A stretch of DNA of 64,000 nucleotides from Promicromonospora sp042731755 (GCF_042731755.1 NZ_JBHWLR010000008.1:1-64000); one strand, 5' to 3'; shown: positions 16,081 through 24,927, counted from the stretch's first letter. The notes: generated by a model from the letters alone, not told the origin. Translations and numbers: made by a program.

Positions 16081-18420
16081 TCAGCCGAAGATACGCGGGA
16101 GGGTTTCCTCGTGGGCCGTGCGGGCCTCGTCGAGCGGGAGCTCGAAGTGGCCCTCGACCACCAGGGCGTCGCCGCCGGTGGTGCCCAGGCGGAGCACCGG
16201 CACGCCGGCGTCCTCGGCCAGGTGGGTCAGCTCGCCCTCGTGCTCCGGGTCGACGGCGACGACCACGCGGCCGGTCGACTCCGAGAACAGCGCCACGAAC
16301 GGGTCCACCTTGTCGCGGCCCGTCACGCCCTCCAGCGCCACCGAGGCGCCGACGCCGAACCGCAGCGAGGCCTCGATCAGCGTCTGGACGAGGCCGCCCT
16401 CGGACAGGTCGTGCGCGGCGGCGGCGAGGCCGGTCCTGCGCGCCTCGACGAGCGCGGAGGCCAGCGCCTTCTCGGCGGCCAGGTCCACCCGCGGCGGCAC
16501 GCCACCGAGGTGCGAGTGCACGACGTCGGCCCAGGCCGAGCCGTCGAGCTCGTCCCGCGTGGTGCCGAGCAGGAGGAGCGACAGCCCCTCGGTCTGCCAG
16601 CCGGACGAGAGCGCGGTGCTCACGTCGTCGAGCACGCCGAGCACGCCGACCACGGGGGTCGGGTGGATCGAGGAGTCGATCTGGCCCGGCTCGCCCGTGC
16701 CGTTGTAGAGGGAGACGTTGCCGCCGGTGACCGGGACCCCGAGCTCCTGGCAGGCGTCCGCGAGGCCCTCGATCGCCTCGACGAGCTGCCACATCGAGTC
16801 CGGGTGCTCCGGCGAGCCGAAGTTCAGGCAGTCCGTCACGGCCAGCGGCGCGGCGCCGGCCGTGGCGACGTTCCGGTAGGCCTCGGCGAGCGCCAGCGCG
16901 GCGCCCGCACGCGGGTCGAGCTTGCCGTACCGGCCGTTCGCGTCGGTCGCGAGCGCGACGCCGAGGCCCGTGGTCTCGTCGACGCGCACGACGCCGCCGT
17001 CGTCGGGCTGGGCGAGCGCCGTGTTGCCCTGGACGAAGCGGTCGTACTGGTTGGTGACCCACGCCTTGGATGCGAGGTTGGGCGAGGCCAGCAGCCGCAG
17101 CGCCGTCTCCCGCAGCTCCTCGCCGGACGCCGGGCGGGCGAGGCCCGCGGCCGTCGTCGTGTCGGCCTGGAGGCCGTCCTGCCAGGCGGGACGGGCGTAG
17201 GGGCGCTCGTAGACGGGCCCCTCGTGCGCCACGGTCTTCGGGTCGACGTCCACGATCCGCTGGCCGTGGTGGTCGATCGTGAGGCGGCCGGAGCCGTTGA
17301 CCTCGCCGATGACGGCGGTCTCGACCTCCCACTTGCCCGTGATCGCGAGGAACGCGTCGAGCTGGTCGGGCCGCACGACGGCCATCATGCGCTCCTGCGA
17401 CTCCGACATGAGGATCTCGCCGGCGTTCAGCGTGGGGTCGCGCAGCAGCACGTCGTCGAGGTCCACGTGCATGCCGCCGTCACCGTTGGAGGCGAGCTCC
17501 GAGGTGGCGCAGGAGATGCCGGCCGCGCCGAGGTCCTGGATGCCCTCGACGACCCTGGCTGAGAACAGCTCCAGGCAGCACTCGATGAGCACCTTCTCCA
17601 TGAAGGGGTCGCCCACCTGGACACTGGGGCGCTTGGCGGGGACGCCGTCCTCGAACGTCTCGGACGCGAGGATCGAGGCGCCGCCGATGCCGTCGCCGCC
17701 CGTGCGGGCGCCGAACAGCACGACCTTGTTGCCGAGGCCGGTCGCGTTGGCGAGGTGGATGTCCTCGTGCCGCAGCACGCCGAGGCAGAGCGCGTTGACC
17801 AGCGGGTTGCCCTGGTAGGAGCCGTCGAAGACGAGCTCGCCGCCGATGTTCGGCAGGCCGAGGGAGTTGCCGTAGCCGCCGACGCCCGAGACGACGCCGT
17901 GCACGACGCGCGCGGTGTCGGGGTGGTCGACGGCGCCGAAGCGCAGCTGGTCCATGACCGCCACGGGGCGCGCGCCCATCGAGATGATGTCGCGGACGAT
18001 GCCGCCCACACCGGTCGCGGCGCCCTGGTAGGGCTCGACGAACGACGGGTGGTTGTGCGACTCGACCTTGAAGGTGACGGCCCAGCCGTCGCCGATGTCG
18101 ACGACGCCGGCGTTCTCACCGATGCCGACGAGGAGGTGCTCCTTCATCTCGTCGGTCACCTTCTCGCCGAACTTGCTCAGGTGCACCTTCGACGACTTGT
18201 ACGAGCAGTGCTCGCTCCACATCACGGAGTACATCGCGAGCTCGGCCGCGGTGGGGCGGCGGCCCAGGATGTCCTTGATGCGCTGGTACTCGTCCTCCTT
18301 GAGTCCGAGCTCGCCGTACGGCTGCACCTCGTCGGGTGTGGCTGCGGCGGCCTCGACCGTGTCCAGTGACGGAACGGCGGGAGTCGGGCGGGAGGGTGCC
18401 TGGGACGCGGGCGCGGTCAT
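16081..18420 (-). CDS. purL: Phosphoribosylformylglycinamidine synthase subunit PurL
   Basis: A 779-residue small-type PurL, the ATP-dependent FGAM synthase subunit that works with PurQ (glutaminase) and PurS. Characteristic segments are YSVMWSEHCSYKSSK near the N-terminus, HNHPSFVEPYQGAATGVGGIVRDI, GNSLGLPNIGGE, GARTGGDGIGGAS, GAAGISCATSELA, NQYDRFVQGNT, GSPEHPDSMWQ, PVTGGNVSLYNG and AAHDLSEGGL. The start at 18420 (MTAPASQ) follows GAGGAAC; an upstream in-frame ATG at 18495 lies in the terminator region. purQ and purS are not adjacent but 31 kb away (49137-50170), which is unusual. Confidence 0.96.
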   Translation of the reverse strand: MTAPASQAPSRPTPAVPSLDTVEAAAATPDEVQPYGELGLKEDEYQRIKDILGRRPTAAELAMYSVMWSEHCSYKSSKVHLSKFGEKVTDEMKEHLLVGIGENAGVVDIGDGWAVTFKVESHNHPSFVEPYQGAATGVGGIVRDIISMGARPVAVMDQLRFGAVDHPDTARVVHGVVSGVGGYGNSLGLPNIGGELVFDGSYQGNPLVNALCLGVLRHEDIHLANATGLGNKVVLFGARTGGDGIGGASILASETFEDGVPAKRPSVQVGDPFMEKVLIECCLELFSARVVEGIQDLGAAGISCATSELASNGDGGMHVDLDDVLLRDPTLNAGEILMSESQERMMAVVRPDQLDAFLAITGKWEVETAVIGEVNGSGRLTIDHHGQRIVDVDPKTVAHEGPVYERPYARPAWQDGLQADTTTAAGLARPASGEELRETALRLLASPNLASKAWVTNQYDRFVQGNTALAQPDDGGVVRVDETTGLGVALATDANGRYGKLDPRAGAALALAEAYRNVATAGAAPLAVTDCLNFGSPEHPDSMWQLVEAIEGLADACQELGVPVTGGNVSLYNGTGEPGQIDSSIHPTPVVGVLGVLDDVSTALSSGWQTEGLSLLLLGTTRDELDGSAWADVVHSHLGGVPPRVDLAAEKALASALVEARRTGLAAAAHDLSEGGLVQTLIEASLRFGVGASVALEGVTGRDKVDPFVALFSESTGRVVVAVDPEHEGELTHLAEDAGVPVLRLGTTGGDALVVEGHFELPLDEARTAHEETLPRIFG

Positions 18421-18497
18421 GTAGTTCCTCGCGTGCGGGGTAGGTTTCTGGGCGCCGGAGCGCCCCGCCAGTCTACGACGTGGGCCCGCCATCACGT

Positions 18498-18538
18498 GTC
18501 AGACGTACAGGTCCCTCCTGTGACCCTGTACGTCTGAC
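18498..18538 (-). terminator. Terminator downstream of the GH16 gene
   Basis: GTCAGACGTACAGG (18498-18511) and CCTGTACGTCTGAC (18525-18538) form a perfect 14-bp stem just beyond the GH16 stop codon and ahead of purL, isolating the two units. Confidence 0.8.
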
Positions 18539-18552
18539 CCGTGACGGGCGGG

Positions 18553-19434
18553 TCAGCCCTGGTCGTAGACCCGGACGTAGTCGACGACCATCTGCTGCGG
18601 GAACTGCGTGGTGCCGTCGGGGTAGCCGGGCCAGTTGCCACCCACCGCGACGTTCAGCAGCATGAAGAACGGCTGGTCGAAGACCCACTGGTTGCCGCCC
18701 GTGTCCGCCGTGGTGCGGGTCTGGTAGACGTTTCCGTCGACCGACCAGGTGATGCGGCCGGGCGCGCGGTCCACCGCGAAGGTGTGGAAGTCGTCGGCGA
18801 AGGACCAGCCCTGCGGGTGCGTGTACGCGGCGCCGATCCCGGCGCCGCCGGAGTAGCCCGGTCCGTGGATGGTGCCGTGCACCATGTGCGGCTCGTAGCC
18901 GACGTTCTCCATGATGTCGATCTCGCCGGAGCTCGGCCACGGCACCCCGGAGTCGATCTGGCCGCCGAGCATCCAGAAGGCGGGCCAGATGCCCTGGCCC
19001 CGGGGGATCTTGATCCGGGCCTCGACGCGGCCGTAGGTGGGCTCCACCTTGCCCGCGGTGGTCAGGCGCGCCGACGTGTACCCGCCGTTCCCGTCCTGGC
19101 GGGCCGTGATGACGAGGTTCCCGTTGCCGTCCAGGGCCGAGTTGTCGCGCGAGCTCGTGTACGTCTGCAGCTCGTTGTTGCCCCAGCCACCTCCGCCCGT
19201 CTCCTGGTTCCAGCTGGCCGGGTTCGGGGCGCTGCCCGCGGCGCCGTCGAACTCGTCCGACCAGGTCAGGGCGCCCGCGGCGGCGGGCGCAACGCCGTGT
19301 GCGGACGGGGCGGATCCCCCGTCGGGCACCTTCTGCGTCGCCGCGGAGGCGACGAGCGAGGCGGACAGGACCAGGGTCAGGGCGGCGGTCGCCGTGACCG
19401 TGCTGCGGATGGTGCGGTGTCTGGTGGTACGCAT
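18553..19434 (-). CDS. Secreted family 16 glycoside hydrolase (endo-beta-1,3-glucanase type)
   Basis: A 293-residue exported enzyme. A signal peptide (MRTTRHRTIRSTVTATAALT, then a hydrophobic core ending about residue 32) precedes a single GH16 domain. Diagnostic motifs are LTWSDEFDG, NELQTYTSS, GRVEARIKIPRGQGIWPAFWML, and the catalytic SGEIDIMENVG near residue 170, with two catalytic Glu separated by IDIM. HTFAVDRAPGRITWSVDG and the C-terminal NVAVGGNWPG follow. The spacing in EIDIME is that of laminarinases. There is no carbohydrate-binding module. The ATG at 19434 follows AAGGAG; an in-frame ATG at 19455 is less likely. Confidence 0.92.
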   Translation of the reverse strand: MRTTRHRTIRSTVTATAALTLVLSASLVASAATQKVPDGGSAPSAHGVAPAAAGALTWSDEFDGAAGSAPNPASWNQETGGGGWGNNELQTYTSSRDNSALDGNGNLVITARQDGNGGYTSARLTTAGKVEPTYGRVEARIKIPRGQGIWPAFWMLGGQIDSGVPWPSSGEIDIMENVGYEPHMVHGTIHGPGYSGGAGIGAAYTHPQGWSFADDFHTFAVDRAPGRITWSVDGNVYQTRTTADTGGNQWVFDQPFFMLLNVAVGGNWPGYPDGTTQFPQQMVVDYVRVYDQG

Positions 19435-19538
19435 CGGTCGCTCCTTCGCGAACATGTGTCTCCCGTTGCCCGCGACGCTACTTTTCACCCGCTCGGTGGA
19501 ACAAGATCGTGAAAGTACGTAGTCACGGCCCGCCCACC

Positions 19539-19555
19539 GTTCAGCACCGCTGAAC
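19539..19555. promoter_or_regulatory. Perfect short inverted repeat between GH16 and EamA genes
   Basis: GTTCAGCACCGCTGAAC has perfect 7-bp arms around ACC and lies in the 177-nt region between two divergent genes. The size and symmetry fit a dimeric repressor site, but no regulator is identified. It could control GH16, the transporter, or both. Confidence 0.35.
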
Positions 19556-19611
19556 AGTCGGCCAGTGATACGCGATGGACGCGCCCGGTCGGGGCGGCCG
19601 ACGATGACGCC

Positions 19612-20529
19612 ATGCCCCTGCGCCACTCGCTCCTCGCCGTGCTCGTCATGATCATCTGGGGCACCAACTTCCTCGCGATCGACATCGGCGTCGACGACGT
19701 GCCGCCCGTGCTCTTCCTCGCGATCCGCTTCGTGGTGGTGCTGGTCCCCGCGATCTTCCTGGTCCCCCGGCCCGCGGTGCCCCTGAAGGACGTGCTGGTG
19801 GTGGGGCTCTTCCTCAGCCTCGGCCAGTTCGCGCTCATGTACACCGCGATCTGGCTCGGCATGCCGCCCGGCCTCGCCTCGCTCGTGCTCCAGGCGCAGG
19901 TGGTCCTCACGGTCCTGTTCGCGAGCGTCGCCCTCCGCGAGCGCCCGACGCCGCCGCAGCTCGTGGGCGTGCTGCTCGGCGCGGTGGGGCTGGTCATCGT
20001 GGGACTCGGCCGGTCGGCCGCGACGCCGGGTGTCGCGTTCCTGCTCACGCTCGCGGCCGCGGCGTCGTGGGCCACGGGCAACGTGATCGTCCGGCGGCTG
20101 GGATCGGTGACACAGGCGACCGGCGCCCGGCCGACGCCGCTGGCCGGCCTGTCCATGACGGTCTGGTCGGCGCTGGTGGTCCCCGTGCCGATGTTCGCGC
20201 TCTCGCTGGTGCTGGACGGGCCGGCCGCCGTCGGGTACTCGCTGACGCACCCGACGTGGGCCGCCGTGCTGTCCACCCTCTACACGGCGTGGCTCGCGAG
20301 CCTGGTGGGCTACGGCGTCTGGAACACGCTGCTCGCGCGGCACCGGGCGAGCGCCGTGGTGCCGTTCACCATGCTCGTGCCGGTGTTCGGCATGACCGCG
20401 GCCTGGCTGGCGCAGGGCGAGGTGCCGAACACGGCCGAGGTCGGCGGCGGGGTGCTGCTCCTGCTCGGCGTGGCGATCACGTCGGGGCTGCTGCGGTGGC
20501 CGGACCGGTGGCGGCCCGGCGCGGCCTAG
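19612..20529 (+). CDS. EamA-family (DMT superfamily) transporter
   Basis: A 305-residue integral membrane protein with ten predicted helices in two EamA repeats. The first begins LLAVLVMIIWGTNFLAIDIGV, the second near residue 145 (LLTLAAAASWATGNVIVRR). Helix-loop features typical of the family are present: ALMYTAIWLGMPPGLASLVLQ, LRERPTPPQLVGVLLGAVGLV and LLARHRASAVVPFTMLVPVFGM. Family members export amino acids or other small metabolites, but the substrate is not evident. It is divergent from GH16 and converges with the GNAT gene with no intervening base. Confidence 0.88.
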   Translation: MPLRHSLLAVLVMIIWGTNFLAIDIGVDDVPPVLFLAIRFVVVLVPAIFLVPRPAVPLKDVLVVGLFLSLGQFALMYTAIWLGMPPGLASLVLQAQVVLTVLFASVALRERPTPPQLVGVLLGAVGLVIVGLGRSAATPGVAFLLTLAAAASWATGNVIVRRLGSVTQATGARPTPLAGLSMTVWSALVVPVPMFALSLVLDGPAAVGYSLTHPTWAAVLSTLYTAWLASLVGYGVWNTLLARHRASAVVPFTMLVPVFGMTAAWLAQGEVPNTAEVGGGVLLLLGVAITSGLLRWPDRWRPGAA

Positions 20530-21033
20530 CTACAGGTCGAGCGTGTAGCAGAGCAGGTCCACGCCGGGCACGGGCGTCCAGTCCCGCTCGGGGTCGCGCA
20601 CGAAGCCGAGGCGCTCGTAGAGCCGGTGCGAGCCGTGGGCGACGGTGTTGGTGGAGAGCACGACGCGCCGCGTCCCGGTGTCGCGGCCGCCCGCGGCCCG
20701 GGCGAGACACTCCCCCATCAGCGCGGTCCCGGCGCCCCGGCCCTGCGCGTCGGGCGCGACGCCGAGCATGCGGATCTCCGCCTCGCCGTCCCGCGCGATG
20801 TCGGCCATGGGGCCACCACGCGGCACGTACGTCACCGCGCCGACCACCACGCCGTCGTCGAGGGCGACGATGACGTCGGACGCCGCCGCCCGCCCGGCGA
20901 CGTCGTGCAGGACGTTCCGGTAGAAGACGGAGTCCGGGGCCTCGAGCTGCCCGTCCGCGGCGAACGCCGCCGCGACGATCTTCCCGACGGCCTCGTACTC
21001 CGCGGGATCCGCGTCCCGTACCTCGATGCTCAT
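20530..21033 (-). CDS. GNAT-family N-acetyltransferase
   Basis: A 167-residue single-domain GNAT protein. The acetyl-CoA-binding motif A is visible as IRMLGVAPDAQGRGAGTALMGECLARA, and motif B as VVLSTNTVAHGSHRLYERLGF. The substrate is unknown. The ATG overlaps the stop of the upstream membrane-protein gene (21030-21617) in an ATGA arrangement on the same strand, indicating coupled translation. Confidence 0.88.
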   Translation of the reverse strand: MSIEVRDADPAEYEAVGKIVAAAFAADGQLEAPDSVFYRNVLHDVAGRAAASDVIVALDDGVVVGAVTYVPRGGPMADIARDGEAEIRMLGVAPDAQGRGAGTALMGECLARAAGGRDTGTRRVVLSTNTVAHGSHRLYERLGFVRDPERDWTPVPGVDLLCYTLDL

Positions 21034-21617
21034 GCGGAAACGGTAGGCCGTCCCTCTGACACTCCGGTAGGCACGCGCCGTGCGCGCCCGCCTGCCGGAC
21101 GGCGCCCGCGCCCGCCCACCCGGCCCCAGGGCTTGTACACGGACAGCACGGTGGCCACCGCGAGCGCCGTGAGCGACACCGTGGGCGGGAAGACGAGGAA
21201 CGAGATGTCCGTGGCCGGGACCCCGCCGGCCTCGATGGCGCCGCCGGCAGCGCCGACGTCGGGCATGCCGGGCCACAGGACCACGAGGATCAGGGTGCAC
21301 AGCACCAGGTTCGTCACGAGCTTGACGGCCACCCACCAGTAGCGCACCAGCCCCCACTTGGTCGCGAGACCGAGGACCACCCCGGAGGCGAGGCAGACCA
21401 GGGCCGAGACCAGCATGGGCGTCACCACGAACTCCGCGAGGGCGCGCAGGGCCAGCCCGCGGACGGCGGCCGAGCCGCCGCCGAGCCCGATCCCCGCGAG
21501 CACCGCGACGAGCACGTCGACGCCGATCCACGCGCCCGCGGACACGATGTGCACGGTGAGCACGGCCTTGCGCACGCGCGGCGGCAGCGTCATGCGTGCC
21601 GATCCCCTGCGACTCAT
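21030..21617 (-). CDS. DUF2269-like integral membrane protein
   Basis: A 195-residue protein with about four hydrophobic helices: VLTVHIVSAGAWIGVDVLVAVL, an FVVTPMLVSALVCLASGVVLG segment, YWWVAVKLVTNLVLCTLILVV and FPPTVSLTALAVATVLSVY. The HIVSAGAWIG pattern resembles DUF2269-type membrane proteins. The Arg/Gly-rich C-terminal tail is probably cytoplasmic. A second ATG at 21593 is possible; 21617 follows a GGGA-rich sequence. The gene is divergent from the two-component system and coupled to the GNAT gene downstream. No function is known. Confidence 0.65.
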   Translation of the reverse strand: MSRRGSARMTLPPRVRKAVLTVHIVSAGAWIGVDVLVAVLAGIGLGGGSAAVRGLALRALAEFVVTPMLVSALVCLASGVVLGLATKWGLVRYWWVAVKLVTNLVLCTLILVVLWPGMPDVGAAGGAIEAGGVPATDISFLVFPPTVSLTALAVATVLSVYKPWGRVGGRGRRPAGGRARRVPTGVSEGRPTVSA

Positions 21618-21802
21618 GATCCCGTCCCTTTCCCTGGGCACCCGGTCGGCGCCCACGTGCCCAGCGTCCCGGGCCGCGGCGAACGACGGATCGGCCGTGG
21701 GGCGGCACCCGGGCTGCGCCCTGCGGCGTCGTCGGACCGCCCGGCCTACGCCCCGCGACGTACGCCGGGCTACGACCCGCAGGGGGTGACGCGGCGTCCG
21801 GC

Positions 21803-21831
21803 GTCGGACACAGTGGGGCTGTCGGACACAG
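21803..21831 (+). repeat. Two direct repeats upstream of the histidine kinase gene
   Basis: GTCGGACACAG occurs at 21803-21813 and again at 21821-21831, 18 nt apart start to start, ending 17 nt before the kinase start codon. A tandem direct repeat at this position fits a binding site for a NarL-type response regulator (autoregulation), which is inference. Confidence 0.4.
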
Positions 21832-21848
21832 AAGGGCCGGAGGTGGGC

Positions 21849-22946
21849 ATGGGAAAGCTGCGCCTGGAGGACGTGGGCGTGAGCGCGGCGCTGACGGCGC
21901 TCGTGCTCGTGAGCCTGCCGTTCCTGGACGGCTCGTCCGCGGTGGACCGGCCCGTCGACGCGCTCGGCTACACCCTGGCGGTGGCCGCGGCGGCCGGGAC
22001 GCTGTTCCGCACGCGCTGGCCCGTGCCCACGCTGGGCGTCGTCACGGCGGCGACCGTCGGCTACCTGCTGCTCGCCTTCCCGTACGGCCCGGTGATGGTG
22101 TGCCTGGCGGTGGCGGTCTACTCCCTGGCCCGACGGCGCCCGCTCCGCCCCGCCCTGGTCTGGGCGGCGGGGACGCTCGCGCTCCTCGTGATCCCCGTCT
22201 TCACGCACCCCGCCGGGCTGGGCGCCCCCGCCGGGCTCGTGCCCGCGAGCGCCTTCGTCGCGGTGCCGTTCAGCATCGGCGTCGCGCGGCGCACGTGGGA
22301 CGAGGCCCGGTCGACGCAGCGCGCGGCCGAGGAGCAGCAGGCCCGTGACGACGAGCGGCTGCGGCTCGCGCACGAGGTGCACGACGTGGTGGGGCACGGG
22401 CTGGCCGCCATCCAGATGCAGGCGGACATCGCGCTCCACCTGGGGCGGCCGGACGACGCGACCGCCGCCCTGGGGGCGATCTCGCGGGCCGCGAACGAGG
22501 CGCTGACCGAGCTGCGGACCACGCTGGCGGACATCCGGCCCGGCTCCGGCCCCGAGCGCGCGCCGACCGCGGGGCTCGCCAACCTGGAGGTGCTCGCGCA
22601 GCGGGTCCGGTCCGCGGGGGTCGCGGTGGACCTCGCGGTCACCGGCACGCCCAGGACCCTGCCCGACGCCGTGGACCTCGCCGCCTACCGGGTGCTCCAG
22701 GAGTCGCTGACCAACGTGGTCAAGCACGGGGCCGGCGCGGCCGCGCGGGTCGAGGTCGCGTACGAGCCGGACGCCGTCCGGCTGGCGGTGCGCAACCCGC
22801 GCCCGTCCGGCGCCGCGTTCGTCGCCGGGTTCGGCATCACCGGGATGCGGCACCGGGTCGAGTCCCTGGGCGGACGGCTCGATGCCGGGCCCGTCGACGA
22901 GTCGTTCGAGGTGCGGGCGGCGCTGCCCGCGGGAGGTGTCGCATGA
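21849..22946 (+). CDS. NarL-type two-component sensor histidine kinase
   Basis: A 365-residue protein. The N-terminal half has four to five transmembrane helices without a large extracellular loop. A HisKA_3 dimerisation domain follows with LRLAHEVHDVVGHGLAAIQMQ, where His178 is the predicted phosphorylation site. The ATPase domain then has LQESLTNVVKHGAGA (N box) and FGITGMRHRVESLGG (G box). The signal is unknown; the lack of a sensor loop suggests membrane or intramembrane sensing. The ATG follows GGAGG. It overlaps the response regulator gene by four bases (ATGA). Confidence 0.92.
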   Translation: MGKLRLEDVGVSAALTALVLVSLPFLDGSSAVDRPVDALGYTLAVAAAAGTLFRTRWPVPTLGVVTAATVGYLLLAFPYGPVMVCLAVAVYSLARRRPLRPALVWAAGTLALLVIPVFTHPAGLGAPAGLVPASAFVAVPFSIGVARRTWDEARSTQRAAEEQQARDDERLRLAHEVHDVVGHGLAAIQMQADIALHLGRPDDATAALGAISRAANEALTELRTTLADIRPGSGPERAPTAGLANLEVLAQRVRSAGVAVDLAVTGTPRTLPDAVDLAAYRVLQESLTNVVKHGAGAAARVEVAYEPDAVRLAVRNPRPSGAAFVAGFGITGMRHRVESLGGRLDAGPVDESFEVRAALPAGGVA

Positions 22947-23593
22947 TCTCGGTGCTGCTCGTGGACGACCAGGACCTGGTCCGGATGGGCCTGCGCGCGC
23001 TCATCGCGGGCGAGGCGGACACGACGGTCGCGGGCGAGGCCGCCGACGGCATCGCCGCCGTGGCCGAGGCCCGGCGCCTGCGGCCGGACGTGGTGCTGAT
23101 GGACATCCGGATGCCCGGCATCGACGGCATCGAGGCGACGCGGCGCATCGCCGAGGACCCCGACCTGGCCGCGACGCGCGTCGTGGTGCTGACGACGTTC
23201 GAGCACGACCAGTACGTCGTCGACGGGCTGCGTGCCGGGGCGAGCGGGTTCCTGCTCAAGAACACGCCCCCGGCGGAGCTCGTCACCGCGATCCGCACGG
23301 TGCACGACGGCGGGGCGCTCCTCGCGCCGTCGGCCACCCGGACCCTCATCCGGGAGTTCACCGCGGCGTCGCCGCGCGCCCTGGAACCGCACCCGCGGAT
23401 CGGTGACCTCACGGAACGCGAGCGTGAGGTGGTGGGCCTCGTGGCGCAGGGGATGAGCAACCACGAGATCGCCGAGGAGCTGGTGCTCAGCCCTGCCACC
23501 GCCCGCACGCACGTGTCGCGCGCGATGATCAAGCTCTCGGCGCGCGACCGGGCCCAGCTCGTGGTGTTCGCCTATCAGTCGGGCCTGGCGTGA
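22943..23593 (+). CDS. LuxR/NarL-family response regulator
   Basis: A 216-residue DNA-binding response regulator. The receiver domain (1-120) has the acidic pair DD (residues 8-9), the phosphoacceptor Asp54 in VVLMDIRMPG, Thr in VVVLTTFE and Lys in FLLKNTPP. The C-terminal LuxR helix-turn-helix is complete: LTEREREVVGLVAQGMSNHEIAEELVLSPATARTHVSR. It is translationally coupled to the kinase gene and is its obvious partner. Target genes are not evident; the tandem repeat at 21803-21831 is a candidate site. Confidence 0.94.
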   Translation: MISVLLVDDQDLVRMGLRALIAGEADTTVAGEAADGIAAVAEARRLRPDVVLMDIRMPGIDGIEATRRIAEDPDLAATRVVVLTTFEHDQYVVDGLRAGASGFLLKNTPPAELVTAIRTVHDGGALLAPSATRTLIREFTAASPRALEPHPRIGDLTEREREVVGLVAQGMSNHEIAEELVLSPATARTHVSRAMIKLSARDRAQLVVFAYQSGLA

Positions 23594-23679
23594 CCGGCTC
23601 GGACCCGTCCCGTTAAGGGTGAAACAAAGATGTCACGTAGGGGTTCCCGACGTTTACCCGAAAGTGGTTTCATTCGGAC

Positions 23680-24927
23680 ATGAAGCTGCTCCGGACTTTC
23701 CCGAAGGTTGCCTTCGAGTTCGGGCTGGCCTCGTGGCACTGGATGGGGATCCGCGAACAGACCCCGCGCTTCGCCACCTGCTTCGGCGACATCTTCCTGG
23801 AGTCGCTCGACGGGTGGTGGTTCCTGGACACGGTCGAGGGCACGCTCGAGCTGCGCTGGAACTCCGCCGTGACCATGTACGCGGAGCTGGAGTCGGCCGA
23901 CGGGCGCGCCACGTACCTCATGGACGACCTGGTCCGTGACGCCCGCAGCCGCGGCATCCGGCTGGGCGAGGAGGACGTGTACACGTTCAACCCGCACCCT
24001 GCGCTCGGCGGTGAGCTGGGCGTGGACGGCCTCGGCACCATGCGCTTCGAGCTCGCCCTGAACTGGGTGGGGCAGATGCACGACCGCGTACGGCACAGCT
24101 CGGGCGAGATCCGCCTGCCCCCGATGCCCGACGACGGCCGGCGGGCCGCCCCGGCCCCGGCCGCCGAACCGTGGGACTCGTCCTGGTCGCACGACGAGAC
24201 CTTCGACGTCCCGTTCGAGCAGTACCTGGCCACCACCACCTTCGCCGCGGTCTCGGCGCCGCGACGGAACGACGACGGCTACCCGTCGCTCCCGCCGTCG
24301 TCCGGGCGGGAGGACACGTTCGGCCAGACGCCCTCTGCCGCGCAGGGCCTCGGCAACCAGGGCTTCGGTGACCAAAGTTTTGGCAACCAGGGTTTCGGCG
24401 ACCGGGCCTACGACTCCCCGGACCGCGGCGAGCCCACCTACGGCGGCCGCCACGGCAGCCCCCGGGACGACGGCGCCCAGCCGTACCAGACGCCCAGCGC
24501 CCTGGACCGGCCGTGGTCGCAGGAGTACCAGGCCGCGCCCCTGTGGACCGGGCAGACGGAGTCGGCACAGCCCTGGGCGGAACCGCACCAGCCCGCGCAG
24601 CCGGCGACGCCGCCCGGCGGCTACGACGCCCCGTACGACCAGGGCTACCCGGCCGCCGCCGGGTACGGCACGAGCACGTCCGGCGAGCAGCCGGGCGCGC
24701 CGTACGACCAGCAGCAGCACTGGGCCCAGTACGACACCGCGCAGGGCGCCGGACAGGCCGATGCTCAGGGCGGTGTCCAGGGCAGCGGTCCGGAACAGCC
24801 GGGGCAGGCTGCGCCGGTATGGGACACGCCGGCCTGGGGTGGCCAGGCACCCGCCGGTGGCCAGCAGCAGAACCGGCACACCGACGAGGCCTTCACGGCG
24901 TGGGACGACCTGTGGGGACGGCGCTGA
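23680..24927 (+). CDS. Tdi1/DUF1851-type domain protein with a long Gly/Gln-rich tail
   Basis: A 415-residue protein in two parts. Residues 1-155 resemble the C-terminal domain of the T6SS immunity protein Tdi1 (DUF1851): FGDIFLESLDGWWFLDTVEG, EDVYTFNPHPALGGELGVDG and ALNWVGQMHDRV. The remaining 260 residues are disordered and rich in Gly, Gln, Pro, Tyr and Asp, including near-repeats NQGFGD and DQSFGN at about 225-245 and YDQGYPAA/YDQQQHW further on. No type VI secretion gene is in the window. I infer that the conserved domain may serve as a general toxin-immunity or housekeeping fold here. The last 35 bases overlap the convergent DUF222 remnant. Confidence 0.7.
   Translation: MKLLRTFPKVAFEFGLASWHWMGIREQTPRFATCFGDIFLESLDGWWFLDTVEGTLELRWNSAVTMYAELESADGRATYLMDDLVRDARSRGIRLGEEDVYTFNPHPALGGELGVDGLGTMRFELALNWVGQMHDRVRHSSGEIRLPPMPDDGRRAAPAPAAEPWDSSWSHDETFDVPFEQYLATTTFAAVSAPRRNDDGYPSLPPSSGREDTFGQTPSAAQGLGNQGFGDQSFGNQGFGDRAYDSPDRGEPTYGGRHGSPRDDGAQPYQTPSALDRPWSQEYQAAPLWTGQTESAQPWAEPHQPAQPATPPGGYDAPYDQGYPAAAGYGTSTSGEQPGAPYDQQQHWAQYDTAQGAGQADAQGGVQGSGPEQPGQAAPVWDTPAWGGQAPAGGQQQNRHTDEAFTAWDDLWGRR

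Noticed and set aside
12064..17562. Second very long plus-strand frame antisense to RNase, EEP and purL
   Set aside because: It crosses several genes on the other strand and reads as Arg/Ala/Gly/His-rich shadow sequence.
23680..24927. Type VI secretion immunity locus
   Set aside because: Only the fold resembles Tdi1; no effector, VgrG, Hcp or sheath gene is in the window.
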